From: Sipunculus nudus
Lineage: Eukaryota > Annelida > Sipuncula > Golfingiida > Sipunculidae
Assembly: GCA_026874595.1 (NCBI GenBank)
Contig: JAPPUL010000095.1
Span: 1,488,001 to 1,552,000, forward strand
Direction of reading: 5' to 3'
DNA length: 64,000 nt
This document shows positions 28,280-36,503 of this stretch, piece after piece; the first letter of the stretch is position 1; every line of letters begins with the position of its first letter. The notes under the pieces were generated by a model. It saw only the letters and a program-made list of their open reading frames with translations. It was not told where the DNA came from and ran no database searches. The position numbers were made by a program, and so were the translations under genes.

Positions 28280-29824
28280 ATGGATAAAGTATATATATTT
28301 GACACAACGTTAAGAGATGGGGAGCAAGCGCCTGGTTTTTCGATGGACATAGAGGAGAAGTTATCGTTTGCGCGTCAGCTTAAGAGATTAAGAGTTGATG
28401 TAATAGAAGCTGGGTTTCCGGTATCATCGCCGATACAATTTGAGGGGGTAAAGCGAATAGCAGAGGAGATAGAAGGGATAACGATAGCAGGTCTTGCAAG
28501 GGCTTTAGAGAAAGATATAGATGTATGCTATAAAGCAATAAAAGAATCTTCAAAACCAAGAATTCATACATTTATAGCAACAAGCCCAATACACATGGAA
28601 TATAAGTTAAAAAAGCAATCAAGTGAAGTACTTGATATGTCCCAAAAGGCGGTAAGCTATGCACGTAGTTTATGCGAGGAGGTTGAGTTTTCGGCAGAAG
28701 ATGCAACCCGAACAGACATAGGTTTTTTGTGCGAGATAGTGGAAGCGGCAATAGAAAGCGGAGCGAAGATAGTAAATATACCAGACACAGTAGGCTACAC
28801 AGTTCCAAAGGAGTTTTATGATACTATAAAGGAGCTTTATAAACGAGTTAAGAATATAAACGAGGCAATAATAAGCGTACACTGTCATAATGATTTGGGC
28901 TTAGCGGTAGCAAACTCCCTAGCAGCAGTAAATGCAGGAGCAAGACAAATAGAATGTAGTGTAAATGGGATAGGGGAGAGGGCCGGTAATGCGGCATTAG
29001 AAGAGATAGTGTCTTGTTTAAATGTAAGAAAGGATTTGTATGGACTTCATACAGGAGTTAATGCAAAGGAGATATATGCATCAAGCGTACAGCTTTCGAA
29101 TATAACTAGTGTATTTGTGCAGCCCAACAAAGCGATAGTGGGAAAGAATGCGTTTGCACATGAATCTGGGATACATCAGGATGGGATATTGAAATATCCG
29201 CAAACGTATGAGATAATGACACCGGAGTCAATAGGAAAGAGGAGCAGTATGATAGTGCTTGGACGTCATTCCGGTAAACATGGTTTTAAAAATCGTGTAG
29301 AGCAATTATCAATAGAGCTTGACGCACAACATTTTGAGAGGGCGTACGAGAGATTTTTGAAGGTAGCAGATAAGAAGAAAGAAGTATATGATGAAGATAT
29401 ATATGCAATAGTGGCAGATGAGCTTATGCCGAGTATAGAATCGACCTACGAGCTAATAGATTTTCATACATTTTGTGGTAGCGACCCGGCCTTAGCGAGT
29501 GCAACAGTGCATTTAGTTAAGAAAGGAGAGAGTTTAAAAGCGGGAGCAACCGGTGATGGTCCTATAAGCGCAGTATATAATGCAATTAATAAGATAGTGG
29601 GAATAGATGTGCAATTAAAAAGGTATAGTATAAATGCGATAACGGAAGGAGCGGATGCTATCGGGGAAGTGAGCGTAATAATAAATCACGAAAATCATAT
29701 GGCCTCAGGGCATGGTTCTAGTACGGATATAATATTTGCAAGTACGAAGGCGTATGTATTAGCGCTAAACAAGTTGTTAAACGAGTTGAAGCTGAAGAAA
29801 GGGAGTCTACAAAAGCAGGATTAA
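28280..29824 (+). CDS. leuA: 2-isopropylmalate synthase
   Basis: 514 aa. It condenses acetyl-CoA with 2-oxoisovalerate, the first leucine-specific step. The TIM barrel (1-270) shows FDTTLRDGEQAPGFSM, VEFSAEDATRTD and SVHCHNDLGLAVANSLAAV with the metal-binding His pair, then NGIGERAGNAALEE. HESGIHQDGILK follows. The C-terminal leucine-binding domain (about 385-510) supports feedback inhibition. I chose ATG 28280 (MDKVYIFDTTLRDG, after AGAGG) over the ATG at 28235, whose extra 15 residues are not family-like and lie in the structured leader. leuB, leuC and leuD are not adjacent. The stop codon runs into a 14-bp tandem repeat. Confidence 0.96.
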   Translation: MDKVYIFDTTLRDGEQAPGFSMDIEEKLSFARQLKRLRVDVIEAGFPVSSPIQFEGVKRIAEEIEGITIAGLARALEKDIDVCYKAIKESSKPRIHTFIATSPIHMEYKLKKQSSEVLDMSQKAVSYARSLCEEVEFSAEDATRTDIGFLCEIVEAAIESGAKIVNIPDTVGYTVPKEFYDTIKELYKRVKNINEAIISVHCHNDLGLAVANSLAAVNAGARQIECSVNGIGERAGNAALEEIVSCLNVRKDLYGLHTGVNAKEIYASSVQLSNITSVFVQPNKAIVGKNAFAHESGIHQDGILKYPQTYEIMTPESIGKRSSMIVLGRHSGKHGFKNRVEQLSIELDAQHFERAYERFLKVADKKKEVYDEDIYAIVADELMPSIESTYELIDFHTFCGSDPALASATVHLVKKGESLKAGATGDGPISAVYNAINKIVGIDVQLKRYSINAITEGADAIGEVSVIINHENHMASGHGSSTDIIFASTKAYVLALNKLLNELKLKKGSLQKQD

Positions 29825-29870
29825 GGTAAAAAGTACAAGGTAAAAAGTACAAGGTAAAAAGTACAAGGTA
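29823..29870. repeat. 14-bp tandem repeat at end of leuA
   Basis: Three exact AAGGTAAAAAGTAC units followed by a partial AAGGTA, beginning within the leuA stop codon and ending about 2 bp before the stop of the convergent radical SAM gene. No hairpin is formed. It fills the entire gap between two convergent genes. Confidence 0.9.
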
Positions 29871-29871
29871 G

Positions 29872-31413
29872 TTATTTTATAAATGTATGCTTAACCTGTG
29901 AAAATAAGCTTTTAGTACTTATGCCTTTAGCTATACCATCAATTATAAAGGAGCCGATATTATTATCAGCATGAGCTAGTTTCCATTGTAAGAAGGCCTC
30001 GAAGTAGCCATTAACGCGTATTATGATGCCAAGAGGAGTTAGATGTTTTTTAATAGTATTGATGCGAGTTTTAATAATAGTTTCATCAATAAAAGCTTGA
30101 TAAGCAAGGTGAGTATTAGGCTTTGGTATAAACTGATTAATATTTACGATGATACTGGTCATAAACTTAGACTGCTTGGCATGAGCAAGAGCGATATTTC
30201 TAATATCCTTAACAAGGGAGATAATGGCATTAATATCATCCTGGTCCTCTTCAATGAATCCGATAATAAAATATAGTTTTAAACTCTTAAATCCTAGAGA
30301 AATGGCTTTATCACAAAGGTCTAGAATAACATCGCGATGAAAAGGTTTTTTAATTAAGCGAGCAAGTTTTCTGGATGCAACCTCAGGAGCAATAGTTAAG
30401 ATATTTTGCTTATTGAATCTCATAAGCCGAAGTAAGTCCTCAGAAATATTTTCTATTCTAAGCGAAGAGAAAGAGACAAAAGCATTAAAGTTATTAATAT
30501 AGTTTATAATCTGGATAAGTTGTTTATGGTCAGTAGTCAGGGCACTAACAAGCCCTATTTTGTTAGCATGAGCAATGCCGGTATCGATTAAAGGGAACAA
30601 GGTCTCTTTAGGGAAGTATCTCAAATTCCCATAAGTTTCAGGGACAGTACAAAAGCTACATTTAAAGCGGCAACCGCGAGTAATTTCGATTAAGAAAGTA
30701 TAAGGGAAGACAGTGTTATTAGTAATGATGTGAGAGTAATTGGGGGTAAAGGAGTTAATGGGGGAGTTATTTTTGGTTTTGAGAGTAGTTTTATAATGCT
30801 CTTCATTAGTAATGAATTTTGAGATAATAAATGGTTTGATTTGGATAAAGAGGGAAATAAATTGTATTTTGTCTTTGCAAGAATACCATAGTGCAGAAAT
30901 ATTTATAATAGTATTAATATAAGGTTCAAAATCGCCTTTAAAGATAATATCAGCAAGTGGTAAGTATATTTGGTAGTTAATGGAAGGGAAAGCGCCGCCA
31001 ACGCCGATAAAAACGTCCTTGCGTTGATGAGCATAAGGGTTAATGCCTGAAGTAGTTAACATTTTGACAAGATTTAGAAAGTCAGATTCATAACTATGCG
31101 AGACAAAAATGAGGTTAGCCGAATATAGTCTAAAGTGGTTCTCAGGGGAGAAGATGGAGTTAGACAAAGGGTCAAAGAAGAACCTGTTGACATGAAAAAG
31201 GGGCTGTTTAGCAAAGAGATAAAAGATGCCCTGAAAGCCTAAATTGCTCATACCAAGGTAATAAGAGTTAGGATAAATGACAGCAATTTTAATAGAGTTT
31301 TTGTGATAAGCAAAGCAAGCGTCTATATCGATATTGATTTCTTTGGGTTTGGCATTGTTATATTTTTGATAATTGGGACGAATAGAGCTAATCCTCCAGC
31401 GAGCAAAATACAA
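29872..31413 (-). CDS. B12-binding-type radical SAM protein
   Basis: 513 aa, of the TIGR03960-like group in which a B12-binding-like Rossmann domain (about 40-190: IAVIYPNSYYLGMSNLGFQ, LIFVSHSYES, FIGVGGAFPS) precedes a radical SAM core with C248-x3-C252-x2-C255 (RGCRFKCSFC). Members are common but substrates are mostly unknown; methylthiolation or methylation chemistry is possible. It starts with TTG at 31413 without a clear Shine-Dalgarno, so the start is uncertain. It is a lone minus-strand gene between plus-strand ones. Composition is very Asn/Ile-rich, as in other minus-strand genes in this half of the window. Confidence 0.85.
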   Translation of the reverse strand: MYFARWRISSIRPNYQKYNNAKPKEINIDIDACFAYHKNSIKIAVIYPNSYYLGMSNLGFQGIFYLFAKQPLFHVNRFFFDPLSNSIFSPENHFRLYSANLIFVSHSYESDFLNLVKMLTTSGINPYAHQRKDVFIGVGGAFPSINYQIYLPLADIIFKGDFEPYINTIINISALWYSCKDKIQFISLFIQIKPFIISKFITNEEHYKTTLKTKNNSPINSFTPNYSHIITNNTVFPYTFLIEITRGCRFKCSFCTVPETYGNLRYFPKETLFPLIDTGIAHANKIGLVSALTTDHKQLIQIINYINNFNAFVSFSSLRIENISEDLLRLMRFNKQNILTIAPEVASRKLARLIKKPFHRDVILDLCDKAISLGFKSLKLYFIIGFIEEDQDDINAIISLVKDIRNIALAHAKQSKFMTSIIVNINQFIPKPNTHLAYQAFIDETIIKTRINTIKKHLTPLGIIIRVNGYFEAFLQWKLAHADNNIGSFIIDGIAKGISTKSLFSQVKHTFIK

Positions 31414-31635
31414 TATGGTATAAAACTACATAATATAAAGCATCCTATATAAAGTACACTATAAGTGTAAAAAAAAGTTACATATAAAGTAAAAGTTTTT
31501 ATATATGCGAGTAAATATTGAATAAATTTAAATGGGTTTATATGGTTGTGAAATAGTAATTAAGCTGTTAGTGCTAAACTATCTATAGTAGATATAATTA
31601 TGTAGAAAGATAAGTTAGGAGAAAAGGAAGCAATT

Positions 31636-32595
31636 ATGAAATTGGGAATAAAAGTTGTAGTTATGATACTTTTGATGGGACTTGTCATTTTGGTAGAATT
31701 GGCATATGGGAATGAAACGTTATTATTGTTAGGGGAAGGCGGTCCTAAATTAGTGTGGTGGGAGTGGTCCTTGATGCTATTCTTATTTACATCAGTTCTT
31801 GGAGCAGTAGCGATATTATCGGGGCTTGGAGGAGGGGTATTATACGTACCTATCGTATCTAGTATATTTCCCTTTCATTTAGATTTCGTAAGGGGAGCAG
31901 GCTTATTCGTAGCGTTATCAGGAGCACTATCAGCGAGTCCTGGATTACTAAAGAAGGGACTTGCAAATATAAGGGTAGCCTTACCGATGGCGGTGGTATC
32001 GTCTTTGTCGTCTATATTTGGAGCGGAGGTGGGTCTTGCCCTCCCAAGCTACGTAATACAGATAATCCTAGGTTTCATAATATTGGGGATAGTGGTATTA
32101 ATGTTCATATCTAAAAAATCGGATTTCCCTGAAGTTTTAAAAAGCGATAAATTATCGAAGAAGTTAAAGATATATGGAAGATATTATGATGAGAGTTTGG
32201 GTAAGGAGATAAGCTGGAGGGTGCATCGAACTCCGCAAGCATTAATATTATTTGTATTTATAGGGTTCATGGCAGGGATGTTTGGTCTTGGAGCGGGCTG
32301 GGCGAACGTTCCGGTATTAAATCAGGTATTGGGCGTTCCACTTAAGGTATCAGCAGCAAGTAGTATATTGATTTTGGCGATAACGGACACAGCAGCAGCC
32401 TGGGTATATTTATTGAAAGGAGCAGAGCTTGTGTTAATAACAGTTCCTTCGGTAGTGGGAATGATGTTGGGAGCGCGATTAGGGGTTAAATTGCTGTCTA
32501 AGTCAAAACCGATGGTAGTTAAATGGGTTGTAATAATCTTTCTAAGCGTAGCAGGAGTTAGGTCGTTACTTAAAGGTTTTGGGATATGGGACTAA
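31636..32595 (+). CDS. TauE/SafE-family (TSUP) anion transporter
   Basis: 319-aa integral membrane protein with about eight hydrophobic segments. A signal-anchor-like N-terminus is followed by the TSUP hallmarks GGGVLYVPIVSSIFPF near residue 65 and the repeat-half counterpart GLGAGWANVPVLNQVLG near residue 215, with a hydrophilic cytoplasmic loop at about 155-205. TSUP proteins move sulfite, sulfate, sulfoacetate or related anions, often outward. Given dsrA in the same window, sulfite or another sulfur oxyanion is a reasonable guess, not proven. An AGGAGAAAAGG site precedes the ATG. It is followed by a 16-bp repeat array and a small membrane partner. Confidence 0.88.
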   Translation: MKLGIKVVVMILLMGLVILVELAYGNETLLLLGEGGPKLVWWEWSLMLFLFTSVLGAVAILSGLGGGVLYVPIVSSIFPFHLDFVRGAGLFVALSGALSASPGLLKKGLANIRVALPMAVVSSLSSIFGAEVGLALPSYVIQIILGFIILGIVVLMFISKKSDFPEVLKSDKLSKKLKIYGRYYDESLGKEISWRVHRTPQALILFVFIGFMAGMFGLGAGWANVPVLNQVLGVPLKVSAASSILILAITDTAAAWVYLLKGAELVLITVPSVVGMMLGARLGVKLLSKSKPMVVKWVVIIFLSVAGVRSLLKGFGIWD

Positions 32596-32621
32596 TTATA
32601 TTATAGGGACATGGTATTTTA

Positions 32622-32781
32622 TTAAGGGAGACTTTTGTTAAGGGAGACTTTTGTTAAGGGAGACTTTTATTAAGGGAGACTTTTATTAAGGGAGACTTTT
32701 ATTAAGGGAGACTTTTATTAAGGGAGACTTTTGTTAAGGGAGACTTTTTTTAAGGGAGACTTTTTTTAAGGGAGACTTTAT
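32622..32781 (+). repeat. Ten-copy 16-bp tandem array carrying Shine-Dalgarno cores
   Basis: Ten in-register units TTAAGGGAGACTTTTN(N), each starting exactly 16 bp after the last (AAGGG at 32624, 32640, 32656 and so on to 32768). Every unit contains AAGGGAG. The last unit places GGAG 5 nt before the ATG at 32780 and serves as the ribosome site of that gene. Units differ only in the two bases before TTAAGG (TG, TA or TT). Confidence 0.97.
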
Positions 32782-33196
32782 GGAAGAGAAGGAAATAACT
32801 AAAGGCTTTGTATCGGAAGAAAATATAAGGCTAAGTAAGATAATGTCGGTAATATCGGTTGTAGGGATATTGTTTTTGGTGGTAAGTTTTTTTGTATATG
32901 TATTAGGTTTGGCACCCTCATTTGTATCTCCGGATGAGGTATCAAAGCATTGGGGAAGCGGGTTAAGAGAATATATATATAAAACACATAGTCCAACGGG
33001 TTGGGATTGGATATATTTGCTTTTGTATGGTGATATGATAGCTTTTTTAAGCTTGGCCTTTTTGTCATTAGTAGCAATTATTGCGTTGATGCTGTTACTT
33101 CCGTATTATATAAAGAAACGAGATAATTATTTATATATAGTAATATTAGAGATAATAATCTTGGTATTAGCAGCAAGCGGAGTGGTGAGCGGTTAA
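32780..33196 (+). CDS. Small membrane protein, DUF1634-like TSUP partner
   Basis: 138 aa with three hydrophobic segments (about 22-46, 80-110 and 113-135). The last two, split by KKRDNYLYIVILEIIIL, resemble DUF1634 proteins, whose genes are typically next to TSUP transporters. The position directly after such a transporter fits a transport subunit or regulator. A hydrophilic loop between segments 1 and 2 carries the family-atypical HWGSGLREYIYKTHSPTGWDW. The ribosome site is the last unit of the 16-bp array. The end overlaps convergent gph by 4 bp. Confidence 0.65.
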   Translation: MEEKEITKGFVSEENIRLSKIMSVISVVGILFLVVSFFVYVLGLAPSFVSPDEVSKHWGSGLREYIYKTHSPTGWDWIYLLLYGDMIAFLSLAFLSLVAIIALMLLLPYYIKKRDNYLYIVILEIIILVLAASGVVSG

Positions 33197-33843
33197 GAGG
33201 AGACAATATTAATGATTTCGGCAAAAGAGTTAATGTAGAAGTCAGGTTTAATGTGCTTAAGGTGCCCAAAGCCATAGCGAGCAAAACAGCTTTTAGTCAG
33301 TGCACTTTCGGCAGCCTTTATATCAGCAAATGAATCTCCAACCATTATAGCGTCTTGAGCCTTAATATTTAATTGTTGCAAAGCAGTTAAAATAGGTTTA
33401 GGATTCGGCTTTCTATAATCTATGGTATCTCCGCAGATAACGGAACTAAAGAATTGTTTTAAATTCAGAGAATCTATTATGGGGATAGTAAAGGAAGAAG
33501 ATTTGTTAGTAACGATAGCTTTTTTGAGATGGGACAATTTGCCTAAAGTGTTTATAACATCCTTGTAACAAGCAGTTTTATTAACCATATTGTTTTTGTA
33601 AATGTAAGAAAAAGTAGAGATAGCCTCATCAAAATGGCTATTAACATTGTGCTTTCCAACTGACTTAGAAAGGCTTTTAACTATTAGGTTAGAAACTCCC
33701 TGCCCAATGTAATTATAAATAGTATTAAGCGGCAAGGTATTAAGCTTTAGCTTTTGTAAAGTTAGATTAACGGAGTTAGCAATATCGTCTTTAGAGTCAA
33801 TAAGAGTGCCATCGAGGTCAAAGATAATAGCCTTAAATTGCAC
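33193..33843 (-). CDS. HAD hydrolase, phosphoglycolate phosphatase type
   Basis: 216 aa. The four HAD motifs are seen: I FDLDGTLIDSKDDIANSVN (catalytic Asp pair), II VTNKSS, III Lys in YRKPNPKP, IV GDSFADIKAAESA. The small helical cap at about 18-80 is Gph-type. Phosphoglycolate is the likely substrate, but PpaX-like pyrophosphatase activity is equally possible. It is followed (toward lower coordinates) by a 4-bp overlap with the small membrane protein gene, and preceded by the BamD-like lipoprotein 27 bp away, which may be co-transcribed. Confidence 0.85.
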   Translation of the reverse strand: MQFKAIIFDLDGTLIDSKDDIANSVNLTLQKLKLNTLPLNTIYNYIGQGVSNLIVKSLSKSVGKHNVNSHFDEAISTFSYIYKNNMVNKTACYKDVINTLGKLSHLKKAIVTNKSSSFTIPIIDSLNLKQFFSSVICGDTIDYRKPNPKPILTALQQLNIKAQDAIMVGDSFADIKAAESALTKSCFARYGFGHLKHIKPDFYINSFAEIINIVSS

Positions 33844-33870
33844 GAAAAGAAAAGCTCCTATAGGATTAAC

Positions 33871-34311
33871 TTAATCACTCTCAATATAACTACTACGTTT
33901 ATAAGGTTTTCCACTATCAATTTTACGAATTAATTTAATGGAAAGGGTACGTGCCTGTTTAGGGATAGAATAATTGGTAAGGACTTTAATAAAGGCCTGG
34001 CGCGCAAGTTTATAATCTTTAGCAAGATAGTAAGAGACTCCAATTTCATACTGAGCCCAAGCAGCATTATAAGTATACTTAGGGAATTTCTTGATAAGTA
34101 TTTCAAAACAGTTGATGGCAGTATAATATTCATTGTTGAAGAAATAGTCTCTACATTTGTCAAGCATTGCGTCCGGATTTTTGAGTTGAGCCTTAGTGAG
34201 TTTTGGAGTGTAACAAGAAATAGATGCGATAGAGACACAGGCAAGGAGTATTAAAATATAAATAGAAGGTTTAAGTTTAGTTGCAACGGAGATAATATTA
34301 TTTAAAAGCAT
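33871..34311 (-). CDS. Short BamD-like TPR lipoprotein
   Basis: 146 aa. A hydrophobic N-terminus ends in a lipobox ASISC. The mature part has two TPR-like helix pairs: CRDYFFNNEYYTAINCFEILIKKFPKYTY and WAQYEIGVSYYLAKDYKLARQAFIKVLTNYS (each given here in part by its key aromatic and Ala/Gly positions). This pattern is that of BamD/YfiO, which helps insert outer-membrane proteins, but BamD is usually over 200 aa. It may be a minimal BamD or a separate TPR lipoprotein. It supports a diderm envelope. Confidence 0.65.
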   Translation of the reverse strand: MLLNNIISVATKLKPSIYILILLACVSIASISCYTPKLTKAQLKNPDAMLDKCRDYFFNNEYYTAINCFEILIKKFPKYTYNAAWAQYEIGVSYYLAKDYKLARQAFIKVLTNYSIPKQARTLSIKLIRKIDSGKPYKRSSYIESD

Positions 34312-34570
34312 ATAAGTTCTCGTAGTTTTTAAAGAAAAGATAAAGTTAATAAAGCTATAAATATGTTAAATTCAAAGTGACTATAAACGGGAATATCCCA
34401 AGCCTAAATTATATATATAATGGACGGTAAATATAAAAAAAAAATGTAGTTTAGGATAAAAAATAGATAAAAAAATCGAAATAAAAGCTAATTGCTTAAA
34501 ATTGAGTATGCTTATGTAAGATTAGTTTTATAGAGTATAAAAAAAGATGTTAAGGAGGGAAAAGCTTGCC

Positions 34571-35014
34571 TTGAAAAAGATATTAGTAATACACGGTCCA
34601 AATTTGAATTTACTAGGTAGTCGAGAAGTAGAAATATATGGGAAGGAGAGCTTGGAAGATGTAAATGTCGAATTACGCCGGAAAGTGGAGGAGACAGGAG
34701 ATTGTGAGGTTTTAATATACAGCACAAACCATGAAGGAAAGATAATAGATTTTCTTCAGATAGAGGGTAGGAGGGGCGATGGTCTTATAATTAATCCAGG
34801 AGGCTACACACACACATCGGTAGCGATAAGAGATGCAATACAAGCGCGAGAGTTAATAACAGTGGAAGTACATATATCAAATATATACAAGCGCGAAAGT
34901 TTTCGTAAAAAGTCCTACTACCATGACATATCAGAAGGGGTGATAACTGGGTTAGGCATAAAAGGATACTACTATGCTCTAGATTATCTAATAGAGAGAT
35001 TAAAAAGAGATTAA
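34571..35014 (+). CDS. aroQ: 3-dehydroquinate dehydratase, type II
   Basis: 147 aa with the chosen start. It converts 3-dehydroquinate to 3-dehydroshikimate. Motifs: VIHGPNLNLLGSRE with the catalytic Tyr in EIYG, INPGGYTHTSVAIRDA and VEVHISNIYKRESFRKKSYY. The strong AAGGAGGG box at 34552-34559 lies inside the reading frame that begins at ATG 34547, so that ATG cannot be the main start; TTG at 34571 (MKKILVIHGPN) is in frame and about 11 nt downstream. The end contains an 11-bp duplication (GAGATTAAAAA type) that overlaps the stop codon. aroB is elsewhere in the window (61418). Confidence 0.95.
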   Translation: MKKILVIHGPNLNLLGSREVEIYGKESLEDVNVELRRKVEETGDCEVLIYSTNHEGKIIDFLQIEGRRGDGLIINPGGYTHTSVAIRDAIQARELITVEVHISNIYKRESFRKKSYYHDISEGVITGLGIKGYYYALDYLIERLKRD

Positions 35015-35109
35015 AAAGAGATTAAAAAAGAGATTAAAGAAGAGCGATTAGATAATTTAGATAATAAGGGCTAAGAAATAAAAGGATTAATTAATTAAGG
35101 TAGAGTAGC

Positions 35110-35136
35110 TTGACAAAACTAAATCTATTATATAAG
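35110..35136 (+). promoter_or_regulatory. Possible promoter before efp
   Basis: TTGACA at 35110-35115 and TATAAG at 35131-35136, but the spacer is only 15 bp, shorter than the usual 17. It is the only good -35 box in the aroQ-efp interval. Confidence 0.35.
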
Positions 35137-35231
35137 GTTAACGTAGGCTCAAGATAGAAATAAAGCCAGGCCGGAATAAAAGGCTAATAAATAAAAAGTA
35201 AAAACTAAAAGAAAAGCTAGGGTAAAAGAAA

Positions 35232-35798
35232 GTGAGGAATGCAAATGATTTTCGAAGAGGGCAAGTATTAAGATTAGATAATAAATTATACATGGTAAAT
35301 GAGCATCAACATACAAAGCCAGGCAAAGGGGGAGCATTTGTAAAGATGCGACTTAAACAACTTGATAAAGAAGTGCAGGTAGAAAAGACCTTTCGTCCTG
35401 ATGAGAAGGTGGAGGATGTATATATAAGCCGTAGGAGCTATCAATATTTGTATAAATCTGGAGGCAGTTATATATTTATGGATCTAGAGACATATGAACA
35501 AGAAGGTGTAGGGAATGAAGTATTGGGCTTGGGCGTAAATTTTTTAAAAGAGGGTTTAGAGGTTGAATGCGAAATACTAGAGGGTGAAATACTAGGAGTA
35601 ATATTACCGATGTTTGTTTATATGGAAGTAAAGAAAGCGGAAGTAGCTTTAAGGGGAGATACAGTAGGGGGGGCAACGAAGCCTGCGGAGTTAGAAACTG
35701 GTTATAGATTGCGCGTACCACTATTTATAAATGAAGGAGATATATTAAAGATAGATACAAGAAGCGGAGAATATGTATCTAGGGAAAAGGGGCAGTAG
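35232..35798 (+). CDS. efp: Elongation factor P
   Basis: 188 aa. EF-P relieves ribosome stalling at polyproline. The KOW-like domain I carries HTKPGKGGAFVKMRL, with Lys at the position modified in other bacteria; domains II and III follow, including VELEVTKA-like PMFVYMEVKKAEVALRGDTV and GYRLRVPLFINEGDILKIDTRSGEYVSR. No dedicated modification gene is seen in the window. The start is GTG 35232 (MRNANDFRRG). accB-like and accC follow on the same strand, but a 160-bp G-rich gap with repeated GTGTAGGAG units separates them. Confidence 0.93.
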   Translation: MRNANDFRRGQVLRLDNKLYMVNEHQHTKPGKGGAFVKMRLKQLDKEVQVEKTFRPDEKVEDVYISRRSYQYLYKSGGSYIFMDLETYEQEGVGNEVLGLGVNFLKEGLEVECEILEGEILGVILPMFVYMEVKKAEVALRGDTVGGATKPAELETGYRLRVPLFINEGDILKIDTRSGEYVSREKGQ

Positions 35799-35959
35799 GG
35801 AGTGTAGGAGGTGTAGGAGGTGTAGGGAGAGGGGAAGGATAAAGGGAGGGATAGTGGGCAAGTAATAGATGGGCAAGTAAATGGTAAGAGGTCTATAAGG
35901 GGGATAAGAGAAGGCTAGGAGAGGGATATTATATGTAAGAGGACTATTATTAATAGATT

Positions 35960-36406
35960 ATGGAAACAAAATTACTTGATAACATATTGAAAGCATTTAT
36001 AGGAACGAGAGCGGAGTATATGAAGATAAGCGAAGATGGATTAAAGCTTGAGGTAAGAAAGCGACGCGGAACGGTAGATAAGTATGGTGCTCAGGGGCAG
36101 GCGACAAGTTTTAATAAGGAGATGGTTAAGCCGGTTAAGAAGCAAAAAGGAGAAGATAAGAAAACTTTTCATGATGTTAAATCGGAATATGTAGGCTTTG
36201 TCCAAAGGCGGGAATCGGGGCAAGCTATAACTATAGTAAAACTTCGTGAGGTAGTAGAGAAGGGTCAGCTACTAGCCTATGTAAACTCTATGAATATAAG
36301 ATATGAAGTATTATCAGATATAAAAGGGAAGATAGTTGAGGTATTGGTAGAGGACATGCAGGCAGTAGAATATAGCCAACCCTTGTTTCGGTTAAAGCCG
36401 GTTTAA
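35960..36406 (+). CDS. BCCP-like protein lacking the biotinyl lysine
   Basis: 148 aa with the layout of acetyl-CoA carboxylase biotin carboxyl carrier protein: a helical N-terminus (1-35), a Lys-rich linker (about 36-75) and a C-terminal biotinyl/lipoyl domain (77-148: VEKGQLLAYV, SDIKGKIVEVLVEDMQAVEYSQPLFRLKPV). Where AccB has E-A-M-K-[LM], this protein reads N-S-M-N-I: the biotin-bearing Lys is Asn112 (codon AAT, 36293-36295). The frame is intact and all else matches BCCP. It sits 97 bp before accC, the usual accB-accC order. Plant BADC proteins are BCCP relatives without this Lys that restrain carboxylase; a similar role is inference. It cannot be biotinylated at the normal site as read. 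Confidence 0.85.
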   Translation: METKLLDNILKAFIGTRAEYMKISEDGLKLEVRKRRGTVDKYGAQGQATSFNKEMVKPVKKQKGEDKKTFHDVKSEYVGFVQRRESGQAITIVKLREVVEKGQLLAYVNSMNIRYEVLSDIKGKIVEVLVEDMQAVEYSQPLFRLKPV

Positions 36407-36503
36407 AAGAAAGGCGATGTAAAAAAGTAGTAGACTAAAAGGCGCCCAAACGAGATTACAAAAATCTAAAGACAAAAACAAAGGATAGATAAGGGATGAC
36501 AAG

